Positions 18,257 through 27,324 of a stretch of 42,644 bases of DNA are shown piece by piece; position 1 is the first letter of the stretch; each line of letters begins with the position of its first letter. Below the pieces are notes generated by a model that saw only the letters and a program-made list of their open reading frames with translations, was not told where the DNA came from and did not search any database. The translations under genes and the position numbers were made by a program. The stretch comes from Paracoccaceae bacterium (GTDB taxonomy: Bacteria; Pseudomonadota; Alphaproteobacteria; Rhodobacterales; Rhodobacteraceae), in the NCBI GenBank assembly GCA_016778765.1, contig JADHOV010000023.1, positions 1-42,644 on the forward strand, in the 5' to 3' direction.

Positions 18257-18904
18257 ATGACCCAAGAAAACCGGCGCGGTTTGCTGATTATTTTATCCTC
18301 GCCCTCAGGTGCAGGAAAATCGACCCTAGCGCGCAGGTTACGCCAGTGGGATCCTGAAATCCAATTTTCTATTTCGGCCACCACGCGGGCGCCGCGCGCC
18401 GGAGAAGTTGATGGGCAGGATTACATGTTTATCGATCAAAAAACCTTTGAAAATTTGGTTGAAAACGATGAAATGCTCGAGCATGCTGAGGTGTTTGGAA
18501 ATTTTTACGGAAGCCCGCATGGCCCCGTGAAAGAAGCCATTATAGAGGGAAAAGATGTGCTGTTCGATGTTGATTGGCAAGGCGGTCAACAGGTGCGAAA
18601 TTCCAGTTTGGGCAAACATGTGTTATCTATTTTCATCTTGCCGCCCAGCATAGAAGAGCTTGAACGCCGTCTGAGAGCGCGGGCGCAAGACAGCGAAGAG
18701 GTGATTGCCGGGCGTATGGCAAAATCACGCAACGAAATCAGCCATTGGCCTGAATATGATTACGTTCTGGTCAATGATGATCTTGATGAAACAGAACAAG
18801 ACTTGAAAAACATCATCACATCTGAGCGTATGCGCCTTTCCCAACAACCTGGCTTGGTTGACCGAGTGCGCCGCTTGGACAGTGAGTTTGAGGATCGATT
18901 ATGA
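18257..18904 (+). CDS. gmk: Guanylate kinase
   Basis: Phosphorylates GMP to GDP with ATP, a cytosolic and essential step of guanine nucleotide supply. The 215 residues show the P-loop [10 protein letters not shown] (14-23), the GMP-binding segment [20 protein letters not shown], the lid and base region [16 protein letters not shown], and [11 protein letters not shown]. The length is normal. It overlaps the next gene by four bases (ATGA, 18901-18904), so the two are probably translated together. Confidence 0.97.
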   Translation: MTQENRRGLLIILSSPSGAGKSTLARRLRQWDPEIQFSISATTRAPRAGEVDGQDYMFIDQKTFENLVENDEMLEHAEVFGNFYGSPHGPVKEAIIEGKDVLFDVDWQGGQQVRNSSLGKHVLSIFILPPSIEELERRLRARAQDSEEVIAGRMAKSRNEISHWPEYDYVLVNDDLDETEQDLKNIITSERMRLSQQPGLVDRVRRLDSEFEDRL

Positions 18905-19431
18905 CGCTTTATCGTTTGAATGCCAAAACACCGAAAGTTGATCCTTCTGCTTGGGTCGCGCCAGATGCCAATGTCATTGGGAACGTGATCCTCGAGCGCA
19001 AAACATCGGTTTGGTTCGGTACAACTTTGCGAGGTGACAACGAATTGATCAAGATTGGGGCTGGCAGCAATATTCAAGAAAATGTTGTCATCCATACTGA
19101 TATTGGGTACCCGCTGCAGGTTGGAGAAAATTGCACAATTGGCCATAAGGTAATCCTTCATGGATGTGAAATTGCCGATACCTCACTGATTGGAATGGGC
19201 GCAATTGTCTTAAATGGGGCAAAAATTGGAAAAAACTGTTTGATCGGGGCGGGGGCGTTGATCACAGAAAATAAAGTCATTCCAGATGGATCACTGGTTG
19301 TGGGCAGTCCTGGACGGGTCGTGCGTGCGCTCAGCGCGAAAGAGATCCAAGGTCTAGCGGCAAGCGCGCTGCATTACCAAGAGAATGCAGCGCAGTTTCG
19401 CGATCAGTTGGAGGAGCAGGTTATTTTATGA
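18901..19431 (+). CDS. Gamma-carbonic anhydrase family protein
   Basis: A 176-residue left-handed beta-helix protein of the YrdA/PaaY/CaiE group. Hexapeptide repeats run through the middle ([43 protein letters not shown]). The three zinc-ligand histidines of gamma-carbonic anhydrases appear in place: H65 (VVIHTD), H82 (IGHKVI) and H87 (LHGCEI). Activity as a carbonic anhydrase is possible, but many relatives show none. Its start overlaps gmk by four bases and its end overlaps the next gene by four bases. The link with guanylate kinase and YicC is positional only. Confidence 0.9.
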   Translation: MTLYRLNAKTPKVDPSAWVAPDANVIGNVILERKTSVWFGTTLRGDNELIKIGAGSNIQENVVIHTDIGYPLQVGENCTIGHKVILHGCEIADTSLIGMGAIVLNGAKIGKNCLIGAGALITENKVIPDGSLVVGSPGRVVRALSAKEIQGLAASALHYQENAAQFRDQLEEQVIL

Positions 19432-20606
19432 AAAACCATCCTCGTAATTTGATGCGGCCTATTGGCCTGCCGGGCAGTGCCAGCCGACCTGTGGTTACCC
19501 CTTTATCCCCATCGGTTGTGTACGCGTCTGAGGGGCCCGATATGCTGGATGCTCAATATGAGGGAAGGCTGCAGGGGTATACCTATGCGCGCGAGGGGCA
19601 TCCGAACGCAGAGGCGCTGGCTCGCCTCATCGATGATCTAGAGGGCGCGCATCATGGAATTGTGCTGGGGTCTGGAATGGCTGCGGTCAGCGCGGCCCTT
19701 TTGGGGGTGCTCGAGGCGGGTGATCATATCATCGGGTCAGACCAGCTTTATGGCCGTTCGCTGCGCCTTTTGAAAGAGGATTTGCCCAGATTGGGGATTG
19801 ACACCAGCTTGGTTGATACCACGCAAGCGGATTGCGTGGCAGCGGCGCGGCGCCCCAATACGAAAATGATCTTGATTGAGGCGGTGTCAAACCCGACATT
19901 GCGCGTTGCTGATCTGACTGGCATTGCCGCCTGGGCGGCAGAAAAGCAGGTGATACTGGCAGTCGATAATACCTTCACCACGCCAAAAGCCATCCGGCCT
20001 TTTGACTTTGGTGCGGATATTGTGATCCATTCGGTAACAAAATTATTGGCGGGGCATTCCGATGTCACTCTGGGCTATGTGGCCGCAAAAGATCTGGGTT
20101 TACGAGACAAAATTTATACATTCTCGGTAACCACCGGGATGACGGCCAGCCCATTTGATTGCTGGCTTGCCGAAAGGGGATTGCTGACCTTTCCTTTGCG
20201 CTTTGACAAAACGCAAGCCACAGCAAGCGCTTTGGCCAAGATGCTTGCGCAACATAAAGCCGTGGCGCGGGTGCTGTATCCGGGCCAAGCCAGCCACCCT
20301 GATTTCAGCCGGGCACAGACCATTTTGGGGCAAAACGGGTGCAATATGGTGAGTTTTGAGTTGGCCAATCAGACACGAGAAGCTGCCGAGCGTTTTACAA
20401 AAGCTGCCGATCAGATAGCCTTTGCGCCCACATTGGGGGATGTGGGCACCACGCTCAGCCATCCTGTCAGTTCATCGCATCGGGTGTTGACGGGGCCTGA
20501 ACAGCAAGAGCTGGGCATTTCGGAGGGTTTTTTTCGCGTTTCGGTTGGTTTGGAAGATGAGATTGCCCTGCTGAATGTCTTCGAACATGCGCTTGCGTCT
20601 GTGTAA
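19428..20606 (+). CDS. PLP-dependent trans-sulfuration enzyme (cystathionine beta/gamma-lyase family)
   Basis: A cytosolic enzyme of 392 residues in the Cys/Met metabolism PLP family. Seen: YTYAREGHPNAEALARLIDDLEG, GSGMAAVSAALL (phosphate-binding turn), LILIEAVSNPTLRVADL-type strand, AVDNTFTTP with the Asp that contacts the pyridine N, and HSVTKLLAGHSDV with Lys205 as the PLP lysine. The C-terminal TLGDVGTTLSHPVSSSH is also typical. Whether it is cystathionine beta-lyase, gamma-lyase, gamma-synthase or an O-acyl-homoserine sulfhydrylase cannot be decided by eye. It is the last gene of the yicC operon, joined to the gamma-carbonic anhydrase gene by a four-base overlap. Confidence 0.88.
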   Translation: MKNHPRNLMRPIGLPGSASRPVVTPLSPSVVYASEGPDMLDAQYEGRLQGYTYAREGHPNAEALARLIDDLEGAHHGIVLGSGMAAVSAALLGVLEAGDHIIGSDQLYGRSLRLLKEDLPRLGIDTSLVDTTQADCVAAARRPNTKMILIEAVSNPTLRVADLTGIAAWAAEKQVILAVDNTFTTPKAIRPFDFGADIVIHSVTKLLAGHSDVTLGYVAAKDLGLRDKIYTFSVTTGMTASPFDCWLAERGLLTFPLRFDKTQATASALAKMLAQHKAVARVLYPGQASHPDFSRAQTILGQNGCNMVSFELANQTREAAERFTKAADQIAFAPTLGDVGTTLSHPVSSSHRVLTGPEQQELGISEGFFRVSVGLEDEIALLNVFEHALASV

Positions 20607-20608
20607 TT

Positions 20609-20625
20609 ATGCCCTGCACGGGCAT
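20609..20625 (+). terminator. Hairpin at the end of the yicC operon
   Basis: ATGCCC-TGCAC-GGGCAT lies three bases after the stop codon of the PLP enzyme. There is no T-run, so it may act as an mRNA-stabilising hairpin rather than a terminator. A second inverted repeat, CCTATA-N9-TATAGG (20664-20684), lies in the phoR leader. Confidence 0.4.
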
Positions 20626-20725
20626 TCAAAAAGCCGCGAGCGATGGATTGCTTTTATCATAATCCTATAGCTTAACGATATAGGCGTTCAAAGCATCTCG
20701 TTTTATGTGGGTTCAAAAAGGTGAC

Positions 20726-21757
20726 ATGATGGCAGAGGTAAATATTGCGTCCATCCTGCAGGGCATCCCCCTTGCCACGCTAGCTATAGATGCCAATCAG
20801 CGCGTCTCGATGATGAACGCAGAGGCGGTGTCTCTCTTGGGGGAGGGGTTGTTGGATCGGCACTATATTACAGTGCTGCGACAGCCCGCTCTGCTCGAAG
20901 CGGTAGAGGCTGCATTGACAACGCGCAGTAGGCAGATCAGCCAGTTCGTCGTGAATGAAAGCACTCAAGATGCGCTTTATAAAGTGTCCTGCGCGCCCAT
21001 TGACGAAAATCTGACATTGCTATGTTTTGAAGACCAATCGGATAAAGAGCATGTCAGCCAAATGCGGCGCGATTTTGTTGCCAATGTTAGCCACGAGTTG
21101 AAAACACCGCTCACCGCGCTGTTAGGCTTTATTGAAACCCTGAACACGTCAGCGCGCTCGGATGCCTCAGCGCGCGCGCGATTTCTTGAAATTATGGAGC
21201 GCGAAGCGCAGCGCATGAACCGCTTGGTCTCCGATCTGCTATCCCTGTCACAAGTTGAGGCGGTTGAACGAATGCGCCCGAATGAGGTGGTTGACGTGTC
21301 GCGTTTGCTGCAGGAAACCGCAACAACATTGGCGCCCGTTGCCGAAGCGCGAGGGGTACGCTTGCACGTGGTCAACGCGGATCGTTTGGTCAAAATGGCG
21401 GGGGATAAAGACCAGTTGAGGCAAGTTTTTATCAACCTTATTGAAAATGCGATCAAATATGGTGGGCCAAATAATGAGGTAAGCGTTACCTTGTCGGATA
21501 TCAGCTATCAGACCCGTCTTGGATGCGAGGGTATCGCTATAAGCGTGGTGGATAAGGGCCCCGGCATTGATGCGCTTGATATACCGCGCTTAACCGAAAG
21601 GTTTTACCGTATTGACAGCCATAGAAGCCGCGAAATGGGGGGAACCGGTTTGGGTTTGGCGATTGTAAAGCATATTGTCAGCCGCCATCGTGGGGTTTTG
21701 AAAATTGACAGTGCTGTTGGCAAAGGCAGTGAATTTAAAATTATTTTGCCAATCTAG
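20726..21757 (+). CDS. phoR: Phosphate-regulon sensor histidine kinase PhoR
   Basis: Sensor kinase of the Pho system; 343 residues from the ATG at 20726. A PAS-like domain (about 8-110, LATLAIDANQRVSMMNAEAVSLLGE) is followed by the phosphoacceptor helix FVANVSHELKTPLTALLGFIETL (His about 123) and an ATPase domain (N box INLIENAIKYGG, DKGPGID, MGGTGLGLAIVKH). No N-terminal membrane helices are visible, although PhoR of E. coli has them. A second ATG at 20729 has better spacing to the AAGG ribosome site. The gene heads phoR-pstSCAB-phoU-phoB, which makes the assignment safe. The signal presumably comes through PstB and PhoU. Confidence 0.92.
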   Translation: MMAEVNIASILQGIPLATLAIDANQRVSMMNAEAVSLLGEGLLDRHYITVLRQPALLEAVEAALTTRSRQISQFVVNESTQDALYKVSCAPIDENLTLLCFEDQSDKEHVSQMRRDFVANVSHELKTPLTALLGFIETLNTSARSDASARARFLEIMEREAQRMNRLVSDLLSLSQVEAVERMRPNEVVDVSRLLQETATTLAPVAEARGVRLHVVNADRLVKMAGDKDQLRQVFINLIENAIKYGGPNNEVSVTLSDISYQTRLGCEGIAISVVDKGPGIDALDIPRLTERFYRIDSHRSREMGGTGLGLAIVKHIVSRHRGVLKIDSAVGKGSEFKIILPI

Positions 21758-21835
21758 ACGGTGCGAGGCTTTCCAAAGCTTGGTCAAGCTTCTTAAAATT
21801 GGGGTTTGGCGGAAATTTTTTGTAAAAATATAAAG

Positions 21836-21864
21836 CTGTCATATGGCTGTTACAAAACTGTCGC
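21836..21864 (+). promoter_or_regulatory. Pho box before pstS
   Basis: Three repeats in exact 11-base register: CTGTCAT (21836), CTGTTAC (21847) and CTGTCGC (21858), with AT-rich spacers. This matches the known PhoB operator, made of 7-base CTGTCAT-like direct repeats every 11 bases. It lies about 90 bases before the pstS start, so pstSCAB-phoU-phoB should be activated by phosphorylated PhoB. A 6-bp hairpin (AGGTGC-AAAAC-GCACCT, 21907-21923) follows in the leader. Confidence 0.88.
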
Positions 21865-21953
21865 AAAAGCATCGCAAAACAGAGGTAGCACAGCAAGAGC
21901 CGAACAAGGTGCAAAACGCACCTGGCTGGACCTGACACATTTAGGAGAGATCG

Positions 21954-22970
21954 ATGTCTTTTGTTAAACTAGCAATTTCCACCTTGTTTGTAAGTGCAAC
22001 ATCTGCAAATTTTGCTTTTGCACGCGACAATGTGCACGCTGCAGGCTCATCAACGGTACTGCCCTATGCCACAATCGTTGCTGAGGCCTTTGGAGAAAAC
22101 TTTGATTTTCCCACGCCTTTGATTGAATCCGGGGGGTCAGGCGCTGGGCGTAAGAAGCTGTGCGAAGGCGTTGGCGTAAACACAACGGATATCGCCAATT
22201 CTTCAAGCCGGATCAAGCAAAGCGATATTGACACTTGCGCGGCGAATGGCGTGAACGAAATCATGGAAGTGCGCTTCGGGTACGATGGCATTGTGTTTGC
22301 AAGCCGATTGGAAGCCACGGGTTTTGAAAATCTGACGCCGATGCAGATTTATCTCGCGACCAGCGATAAATCGGTTGCTCAGAATTGGACGGAAATAGAT
22401 CCGTCTATGCCTGATCGAGAGATCATGTTGTTCATTCCGGGCACCAAACATGGAACGCGGGAAGTGTTTGAAACGAAAGTTATGCTTGCCGGATGTAAAG
22501 CTGCCGGATCTTATGAGACTTTCTTCGCAGCCAATGGAAACGATAAAAAGAAAGCTGAAAAAGAATGCTTTAAAGTGCGCACCGATGGCCGTTCCGTAGA
22601 TATTGACGGGGACTACACTGAAACGTTGGCGCGCTTATCCTCGAATCCCAACGGCATTGGCGTGTTTGGATTGAGCTTTTTGATGAACAATACCGATACA
22701 ATTTATGCGGCGACAATTAACGGCGTTGAGGCATCGACGGAAACCATTGCAACCGGGGCCTATCCGGTGTCACGCCCGCTTTATTTTTACGTTAAGACTG
22801 CGCATTTAGATGCGATCCCAGGGCTTCAAGAGTTTGTTGAGTTTTTTGTAAGCGATGACATAGCGGGCCCCGATGGGCCATTGTCGGAATATGGTTTGGT
22901 GTCCGATCCGCAGCTTGCTGAAACCCAGGATATGGTCGCAAACCGCATTCCGATGGGTCCTTTGGAATAA
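21954..22970 (+). CDS. pstS: Phosphate ABC transporter substrate-binding protein
   Basis: Periplasmic phosphate-binding protein; 338 residues. A signal peptide of about 23 residues ends at NFAFA before RDNV. The mature N-terminus HAAGSSTVLPYA contains the phosphate-binding Ser/Thr turn, and ESGGSGAGRKKLCEGVG supplies the second binding segment with its Ser, Gly and Arg. A central IPGTKHGTREVFE carries the usual Thr/Arg contacts. The protein has an insertion around 165-215 (CKAAGSYETFFAANGNDKKK) also seen in alphaproteobacterial homologues. The ATG has AGGAG six bases upstream, and the Pho box lies just before. Confidence 0.95.
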   Translation: MSFVKLAISTLFVSATSANFAFARDNVHAAGSSTVLPYATIVAEAFGENFDFPTPLIESGGSGAGRKKLCEGVGVNTTDIANSSSRIKQSDIDTCAANGVNEIMEVRFGYDGIVFASRLEATGFENLTPMQIYLATSDKSVAQNWTEIDPSMPDREIMLFIPGTKHGTREVFETKVMLAGCKAAGSYETFFAANGNDKKKAEKECFKVRTDGRSVDIDGDYTETLARLSSNPNGIGVFGLSFLMNNTDTIYAATINGVEASTETIATGAYPVSRPLYFYVKTAHLDAIPGLQEFVEFFVSDDIAGPDGPLSEYGLVSDPQLAETQDMVANRIPMGPLE

Positions 22971-22989
22971 TCCAAGGAGACTGTTTCAA

Positions 22990-23019
22990 GGGGGCGTGCC
23001 TCAGATTGAGGCGGCCCCT
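22990..23019 (+). terminator. Hairpin between pstS and pstC
   Basis: GGGGC-GT-GCCTCA-GAT-TGAGGC-G-GCCCC forms an 11-bp stem with a small internal loop, followed by TGCTTTGTT. It starts about 20 bases after the pstS stop. It is likely a partial terminator or an mRNA-processing barrier that favours pstS over the genes downstream. Confidence 0.6.
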
Positions 23020-23039
23020 GCTTTGTTAAAGGTTCAAAC

Positions 23040-24494
23040 ATGAGTTCTGTTTTGCCCATTCTCTTTTTGGCCTGTGTCGCTACGTTTTTTCTTTGTCGTT
23101 CGCGGTCTCTAAATTTGCGCATAAAAGGGCAAATTATGGGTGCCTCCCCAACCCATTGGGGTTGGTATGGCGTGATGCAAGTCAGCATTCCAATCATGCT
23201 TTTTTCATCGTTCATATGGGGGCTTGAACTTTATTTTATCAATTCTGCGATTAAGGTTTTGGGCGCGGATTTATTTGAAACCACGGCCGATCTGCACTTG
23301 CTGCGCGAAAGCATACGCGCTTCCTTGAATGCCGGTTTGCTCGGCTTGGCGCCGCAAGGCTTTATGGGCCTGCTGATGGCCGTAATCTCATATTGGTTCG
23401 GTGGGCTTGAAACGGTTTTACCGCTTTTGGGCGAGGCTTCTGATGTGGCTCATCTCGAGCTTGTTCTTCACGCTTTGCGTTTGAAAATGCAGTTTTCAAC
23501 GTTGTTGCTAATCGGAACCAGCCTGATCGCATTGGGTTTTGCCCTTCGCGCCTGGCATAAAGTCTCAATCGAATTTAATGCGCGCGAGCGGGTTGAATTT
23601 GGTGTTATCTCGGTGCTGGCGGCCTCATCCGTGGTGGCGGTTTTAACCACGGTCGGGATTGTCGTGTCGCTGCTGTCCGAAACCCTCCATTTTGCGCAAA
23701 TGCACCCGATTTCTGATTTTTTATTTGGCACCGTTTGGAGCCCACAATTCCATTCTGGTGAGGTAGAAGGGTATGGGTCCGAGCTGGGTGTTTTGCCGCT
23801 GCTCTGGGGCACGTTATATATTTCTTTTGTGGCGTTGGCTTTTTCGGTTCCGATTGGGTTGTTTGCGGCGATCTACCTGTCAGAATATGCCACGCAACGC
23901 TTTCGGGACATCACCAAACCTTTGTTGGAGCTGTTGGCTGGAATTCCCACTATCGTTTATGGATTGTTTGCCTTGCTTACGGTGGGCCCGATGTTGCGGG
24001 ATTCCTTTACGCAACCACTTGGCTTAGGGTCAAATTCGGATTCTGTTTTAGCGGCGGGTTTGGTGATGGGCATTATGCTCATTCCTTTTGTCAGTTCACT
24101 ATCTGACGATATCATCAATGCGGTGCCTCAATCCTTGCGGGATGGGTCTTACGGGCTTGGAGCTACGCGGTCAGAGACGGTGAAAAAAGTGATTATTCCC
24201 GCCGCATTGCCGGGCATCATTGGTGCGATCCTTTTGGCCAGCAGCCGCGCAATTGGCGAAACCATGATCGTGGTTTTAGGGGCGGGTGCAGCGGCCAAGC
24301 TAAGCCTTAACCCGCTGGAAGGCATGGCAACAATCACCGCCAAAATTGTCAATCAGCTCACAGGTGATACAGAATTTGAATCGCCAGAAACCTTGGTGGC
24401 CTTTGCACTCGGGCTGTCGCTGTTTGTGATCACATTATGCTTGAATGTATTGGCGCTTTATATCGTGCGCAAATACCATGAAGAATATGAATAG
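23040..24494 (+). CDS. pstC: Phosphate ABC transporter permease PstC
   Basis: Permease subunit; 484 residues, about 150 longer than E. coli PstC. The N-terminal part (1-190, several hydrophobic segments from FLACVATFFLC on) corresponds to the extension found in alphaproteobacterial PstC (DUF3708-type). The C-terminal core is standard: FLFGTVWSPQF, LGVLPLLWGTLYISFVALAFSVPIGLFAAIYLSEYA, LLAGIPTIVYGLFAL and the ATPase-contact loop VPQSLRDGSYGLGATRSETVKKVIIPAALPGI, then SRAIGETMIV. The ATG at 23040 has AAAGG about seven bases upstream. It works with PstA, PstB and PstS. Confidence 0.95.
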   Translation: MSSVLPILFLACVATFFLCRSRSLNLRIKGQIMGASPTHWGWYGVMQVSIPIMLFSSFIWGLELYFINSAIKVLGADLFETTADLHLLRESIRASLNAGLLGLAPQGFMGLLMAVISYWFGGLETVLPLLGEASDVAHLELVLHALRLKMQFSTLLLIGTSLIALGFALRAWHKVSIEFNARERVEFGVISVLAASSVVAVLTTVGIVVSLLSETLHFAQMHPISDFLFGTVWSPQFHSGEVEGYGSELGVLPLLWGTLYISFVALAFSVPIGLFAAIYLSEYATQRFRDITKPLLELLAGIPTIVYGLFALLTVGPMLRDSFTQPLGLGSNSDSVLAAGLVMGIMLIPFVSSLSDDIINAVPQSLRDGSYGLGATRSETVKKVIIPAALPGIIGAILLASSRAIGETMIVVLGAGAAAKLSLNPLEGMATITAKIVNQLTGDTEFESPETLVAFALGLSLFVITLCLNVLALYIVRKYHEEYE

Positions 24495-24505
24495 GGATTA
24501 AGATT

Positions 24506-25792
24506 TTGGATTTAAAAGCCCGTCACGCGAAAGAAATGCGCTTCAAGATGTATGGCCTATCAGCGATAACGCTGGGTTTGCTGTGCGTGCTAGCCTTATT
24601 CAGCTCGGTCTTGGCTGCGGGTCTGCCGGCCTTCAAACAAACCTTCATTCAGCTGCAGATGGATTTGCCCGCTGCTAAACTGGATAAAACCGGTACGCGG
24701 GATCCTGAAAAGATGAAAAAAGTCTCAACGATCGGCTATTCAAAGGTGATCCGGGATCAATTGCAGCAAAACCTGAAAGATGCGGGGATCGACTTTTCAA
24801 AATTAGATAAAAAGCAGCTTAAGAATATGATCTCAAAAGAGGCGCCTGCTCAGTTGCGCGATGCAGTGTTAGAGGATCCATCTCTGCTTGACCGACCGTT
24901 TGACTTTGAAGTTTTGGCCAATGGCCGGATTGACGGGTATTACAAAGGGCGGGTGACTTTCGAAACCGCCGCGCTTGATGTTATGATTTCGCCAGATCAG
25001 CTGGTTTTGGCAGATGCTATGAAAGCCGCGGGTCTTTTAAAGACGCGGTTCAACGGGCAATTTTTCTATTGGCCTGACGCCTCTGACTTGCGGCCAGAAG
25101 CAGCGGGCTTGGGTGTGGCCTTGCTTGGCTCGCTTTATATGGTGATAATCGTTTTTGTTTTGGCCGTGCCTCTTTCTGTATGCACAGCGGTTTTCTTAGA
25201 GGAATTTGCTCCGAAAAATTGGTTTACCGATTTGATTGAAATAAATATTTCAAACTTGGCGGCGGTGCCCTCGATCGTGTTTGGGATTTTGGGGCTGTCG
25301 CTTTTTATTAATTTTATGGATTTGCCTCAATCAGCCCCGATTGTTGGAGGTTTGTGCCTGACGTTGATGACTTTGCCAACCGTGATAATTGCCGCGCGCG
25401 CAGCGATCAAAGCGGTGCCACCCTCGATCAAATCTGCAGCGCTGGGGCTAGGCGCATCCCGCGTTCAGGCGGTGTTTCATCACGTATTGCCCTCAGCAGC
25501 GCCTGGTATTTTAACAGGCACTATTCTGGGCCTTGCTCAAGCGCTGGGGGAAACCGCACCTTTGCTGTTGATCGGGATGGTGGCTTTTGTGCGCGAATAC
25601 CCATCGCTGTCTCCCGATGGTATTTTTGATCCCTCAACGGCGCTGCCCGTGCAAATATATAATTGGACGGTCAGAGGTGACCCAGCCTTTGTTGAGCGCG
25701 CCTCGGGTGCCATTATCGTCTTGTTATGTTTTATGATAACAATGAATGCTCTGGCGATAATCCTGCGCCGCCGCGTTGAAAAACGGTGGTAG
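24506..25792 (+). CDS. pstA: Phosphate ABC transporter permease PstA
   Basis: Second permease subunit; 428 residues. After a first helix (about 16-38) there is a large hydrophilic insert of about 165 residues (QLQMDLPAAKLDKTGTRD...), rich in Lys and Asp, and then the standard permease core. Such an insert is known from alphaproteobacterial PstA (DUF3333-type). Core motifs are AVFLEEFAPKNWF, LAAVPSIVFGILGLSLF, the contact loop VPPSIKSAALGLGASRVQAVFHHVLPSAAPGI and GLAQALGETAPLLL. The start is TTG at 24506, with AGGGAT upstream; an ATG at 24536 is possible. The gene ends three bases before pstB. Confidence 0.93.
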   Translation: MDLKARHAKEMRFKMYGLSAITLGLLCVLALFSSVLAAGLPAFKQTFIQLQMDLPAAKLDKTGTRDPEKMKKVSTIGYSKVIRDQLQQNLKDAGIDFSKLDKKQLKNMISKEAPAQLRDAVLEDPSLLDRPFDFEVLANGRIDGYYKGRVTFETAALDVMISPDQLVLADAMKAAGLLKTRFNGQFFYWPDASDLRPEAAGLGVALLGSLYMVIIVFVLAVPLSVCTAVFLEEFAPKNWFTDLIEINISNLAAVPSIVFGILGLSLFINFMDLPQSAPIVGGLCLTLMTLPTVIIAARAAIKAVPPSIKSAALGLGASRVQAVFHHVLPSAAPGILTGTILGLAQALGETAPLLLIGMVAFVREYPSLSPDGIFDPSTALPVQIYNWTVRGDPAFVERASGAIIVLLCFMITMNALAIILRRRVEKRW

Positions 25793-25795
25793 GAT

Positions 25796-26581
25796 ATGCT
25801 TGATATAAATATGGAAGAAACCGTGTCTGATAAATCAAAAATAGTCGCTCAAGATGTGCGCGTGCTTTATGGTGATAAAGAGGCTCTTAGAGATGTGAAT
25901 ATTCGTATTTCTGAGAAAATGGTAACCGCCTTCATTGGTCCCTCAGGCTGCGGAAAATCAACTTTTTTAAGATGTTTCAACCGGATGAACGATACGATTT
26001 CGGGATGTCTTGTTGAAGGAAGAATTATGTTTGACGATAACGATATATCGCAAATAGATCCAGTGATGCTGCGGGCCAAGATTGGCATGGTGTTTCAAAA
26101 GCCCAACCCATTTCCAAAGTCTATTTATGATAATGTTGCCTATGGCCCGCGCATACATGGCCGGGCGCAGAACAAAGCCGAGTTGGATGAGATCGTTGAA
26201 AAGGCGCTGCGCCGCGGCGCCATTTGGGATGAGGTGAAAGACCGGCTGCACACCTCCGGAACCGGCTTGTCGGGCGGGCAGCAGCAGCGCTTATGCATTG
26301 CCCGCGCAATCGCCACAGAGCCTGAAGTTTTGCTGATGGACGAGCCATGTTCTGCGCTTGATCCCATCGCGACCGCGCAAATCGAAGAATTGATCAGCGA
26401 GTTACAACAAAACTACTCTGTGATTATCGTTACCCATTCGATGCAGCAAGCGGCCCGAGTTAGCCAAAAAACTGCTTTTTTCCACCTTGGTAATTTGGTC
26501 GAGTTTGACGATACGAGCGCGATTTTCACAAATCCGAAAGATGCCCGCACCGAAAGTTACATCACGGGCCGGATCGGCTAA
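25796..26581 (+). CDS. pstB: Phosphate ABC transporter ATPase PstB
   Basis: ATPase subunit; 261 residues. Walker A is GPSGCGKST, followed by [14 protein letters not shown], a PstB-specific stretch. The Q-loop is [11 protein letters not shown], the signature [16 protein letters not shown] and Walker [13 protein letters not shown]; the switch His lies in [12 protein letters not shown]. The C-terminal [10 protein letters not shown] is also diagnostic for PstB. The start is ATG 25796; a second ATG at 25811 is possible. PstB and PhoU together are the usual channel by which transporter activity is signalled to PhoR. Confidence 0.96.
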   Translation: MLDINMEETVSDKSKIVAQDVRVLYGDKEALRDVNIRISEKMVTAFIGPSGCGKSTFLRCFNRMNDTISGCLVEGRIMFDDNDISQIDPVMLRAKIGMVFQKPNPFPKSIYDNVAYGPRIHGRAQNKAELDEIVEKALRRGAIWDEVKDRLHTSGTGLSGGQQQRLCIARAIATEPEVLLMDEPCSALDPIATAQIEELISELQQNYSVIIVTHSMQQAARVSQKTAFFHLGNLVEFDDTSAIFTNPKDARTESYITGRIG

Positions 26582-26591
26582 GGAGGCTTCC

Positions 26592-27311
26592 ATGGTAGAA
26601 AAACATATTGTCAGCGGATTTGATAAAGACCTTGAATCAATAGAAGCCTTGATCATGAAAATGGGGGGGCTTGTTGAGGCATCAATTGCAGATGCGACCC
26701 GCTCATTTGAAACCCGTGATAATCCATTGGCAGAAGAGCTGATCGCGCGCGATAAATTGATTGACCAGCTTGAAGCGTCGATCAATGCGCAGGCTGCGCG
26801 GGTTTTGGCTTTGCGCTCTCCTAACGCGGTCGATTTAAGGTTGATCCTGTCGGTGATTAAAGTCAGTGGCAACCTTGAACGCATTGGCGATTATTCCAAA
26901 AATATGGCCAAGCGCACAGGCGTGCTTTTGGAGCTGCCCGAGATAGAAAATGCGGGGTCATCTTTGCGGCGTTTGGGGCGCGAGGTTGAGCTGATGTTAA
27001 AAGATGCCTTGGATGCTTATATTCAACGTGATCCGGATTTGGCAGAGCGGGTGATTTTAAAAGACCGTGATGTTGACCAGCTGTATAACGGAATGTTCCG
27101 GCAATTCTTAACGTTTATGATGGAAGATCCGCGCAATATCACGGCCTGCATGCATTTGCATTTCATCGCTAAGAATATCGAACGCATGGGCGATCATGTG
27201 ACCTCAATTTGCGAACAAGTTGTCTTTTTGGCAACTGGCGAGCTTCCCAGCGACCCGCGCCCAAAGGGCGATCTTACATCGCTGGACCCTGATATCAGCT
27301 TAAGAAAATAA
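26592..27311 (+). CDS. phoU: Phosphate-transport regulator PhoU
   Basis: PhoU damps Pho signalling and phosphate uptake; 239 residues, all helical. Two PhoU repeats of three helices each are visible. The first carries LIMKMGGLVEASIADA and VSGNLERIGDYSKNMAKR, and the second LMLKDALDAYIQRD and HFIAKNIERMGDHVTSICEQ. The acidic metal-binding E/DxxxD clusters (ERIGDYSKN and ERMGDHVTS) are intact. The ATG at 26592 follows AGGAGG by five bases; the frame is open further upstream inside pstB, but that start has no ribosome site. Confidence 0.95.
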   Translation: MVEKHIVSGFDKDLESIEALIMKMGGLVEASIADATRSFETRDNPLAEELIARDKLIDQLEASINAQAARVLALRSPNAVDLRLILSVIKVSGNLERIGDYSKNMAKRTGVLLELPEIENAGSSLRRLGREVELMLKDALDAYIQRDPDLAERVILKDRDVDQLYNGMFRQFLTFMMEDPRNITACMHLHFIAKNIERMGDHVTSICEQVVFLATGELPSDPRPKGDLTSLDPDISLRK

Positions 27312-27324
27312 TTGGACGCGCCGC

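Noticed and set aside
21858-21869. CTGTCGCAAAAG as a third GlxA-type operator
   Set aside because: It is fully explained as the third repeat of the Pho box in 11-base register.
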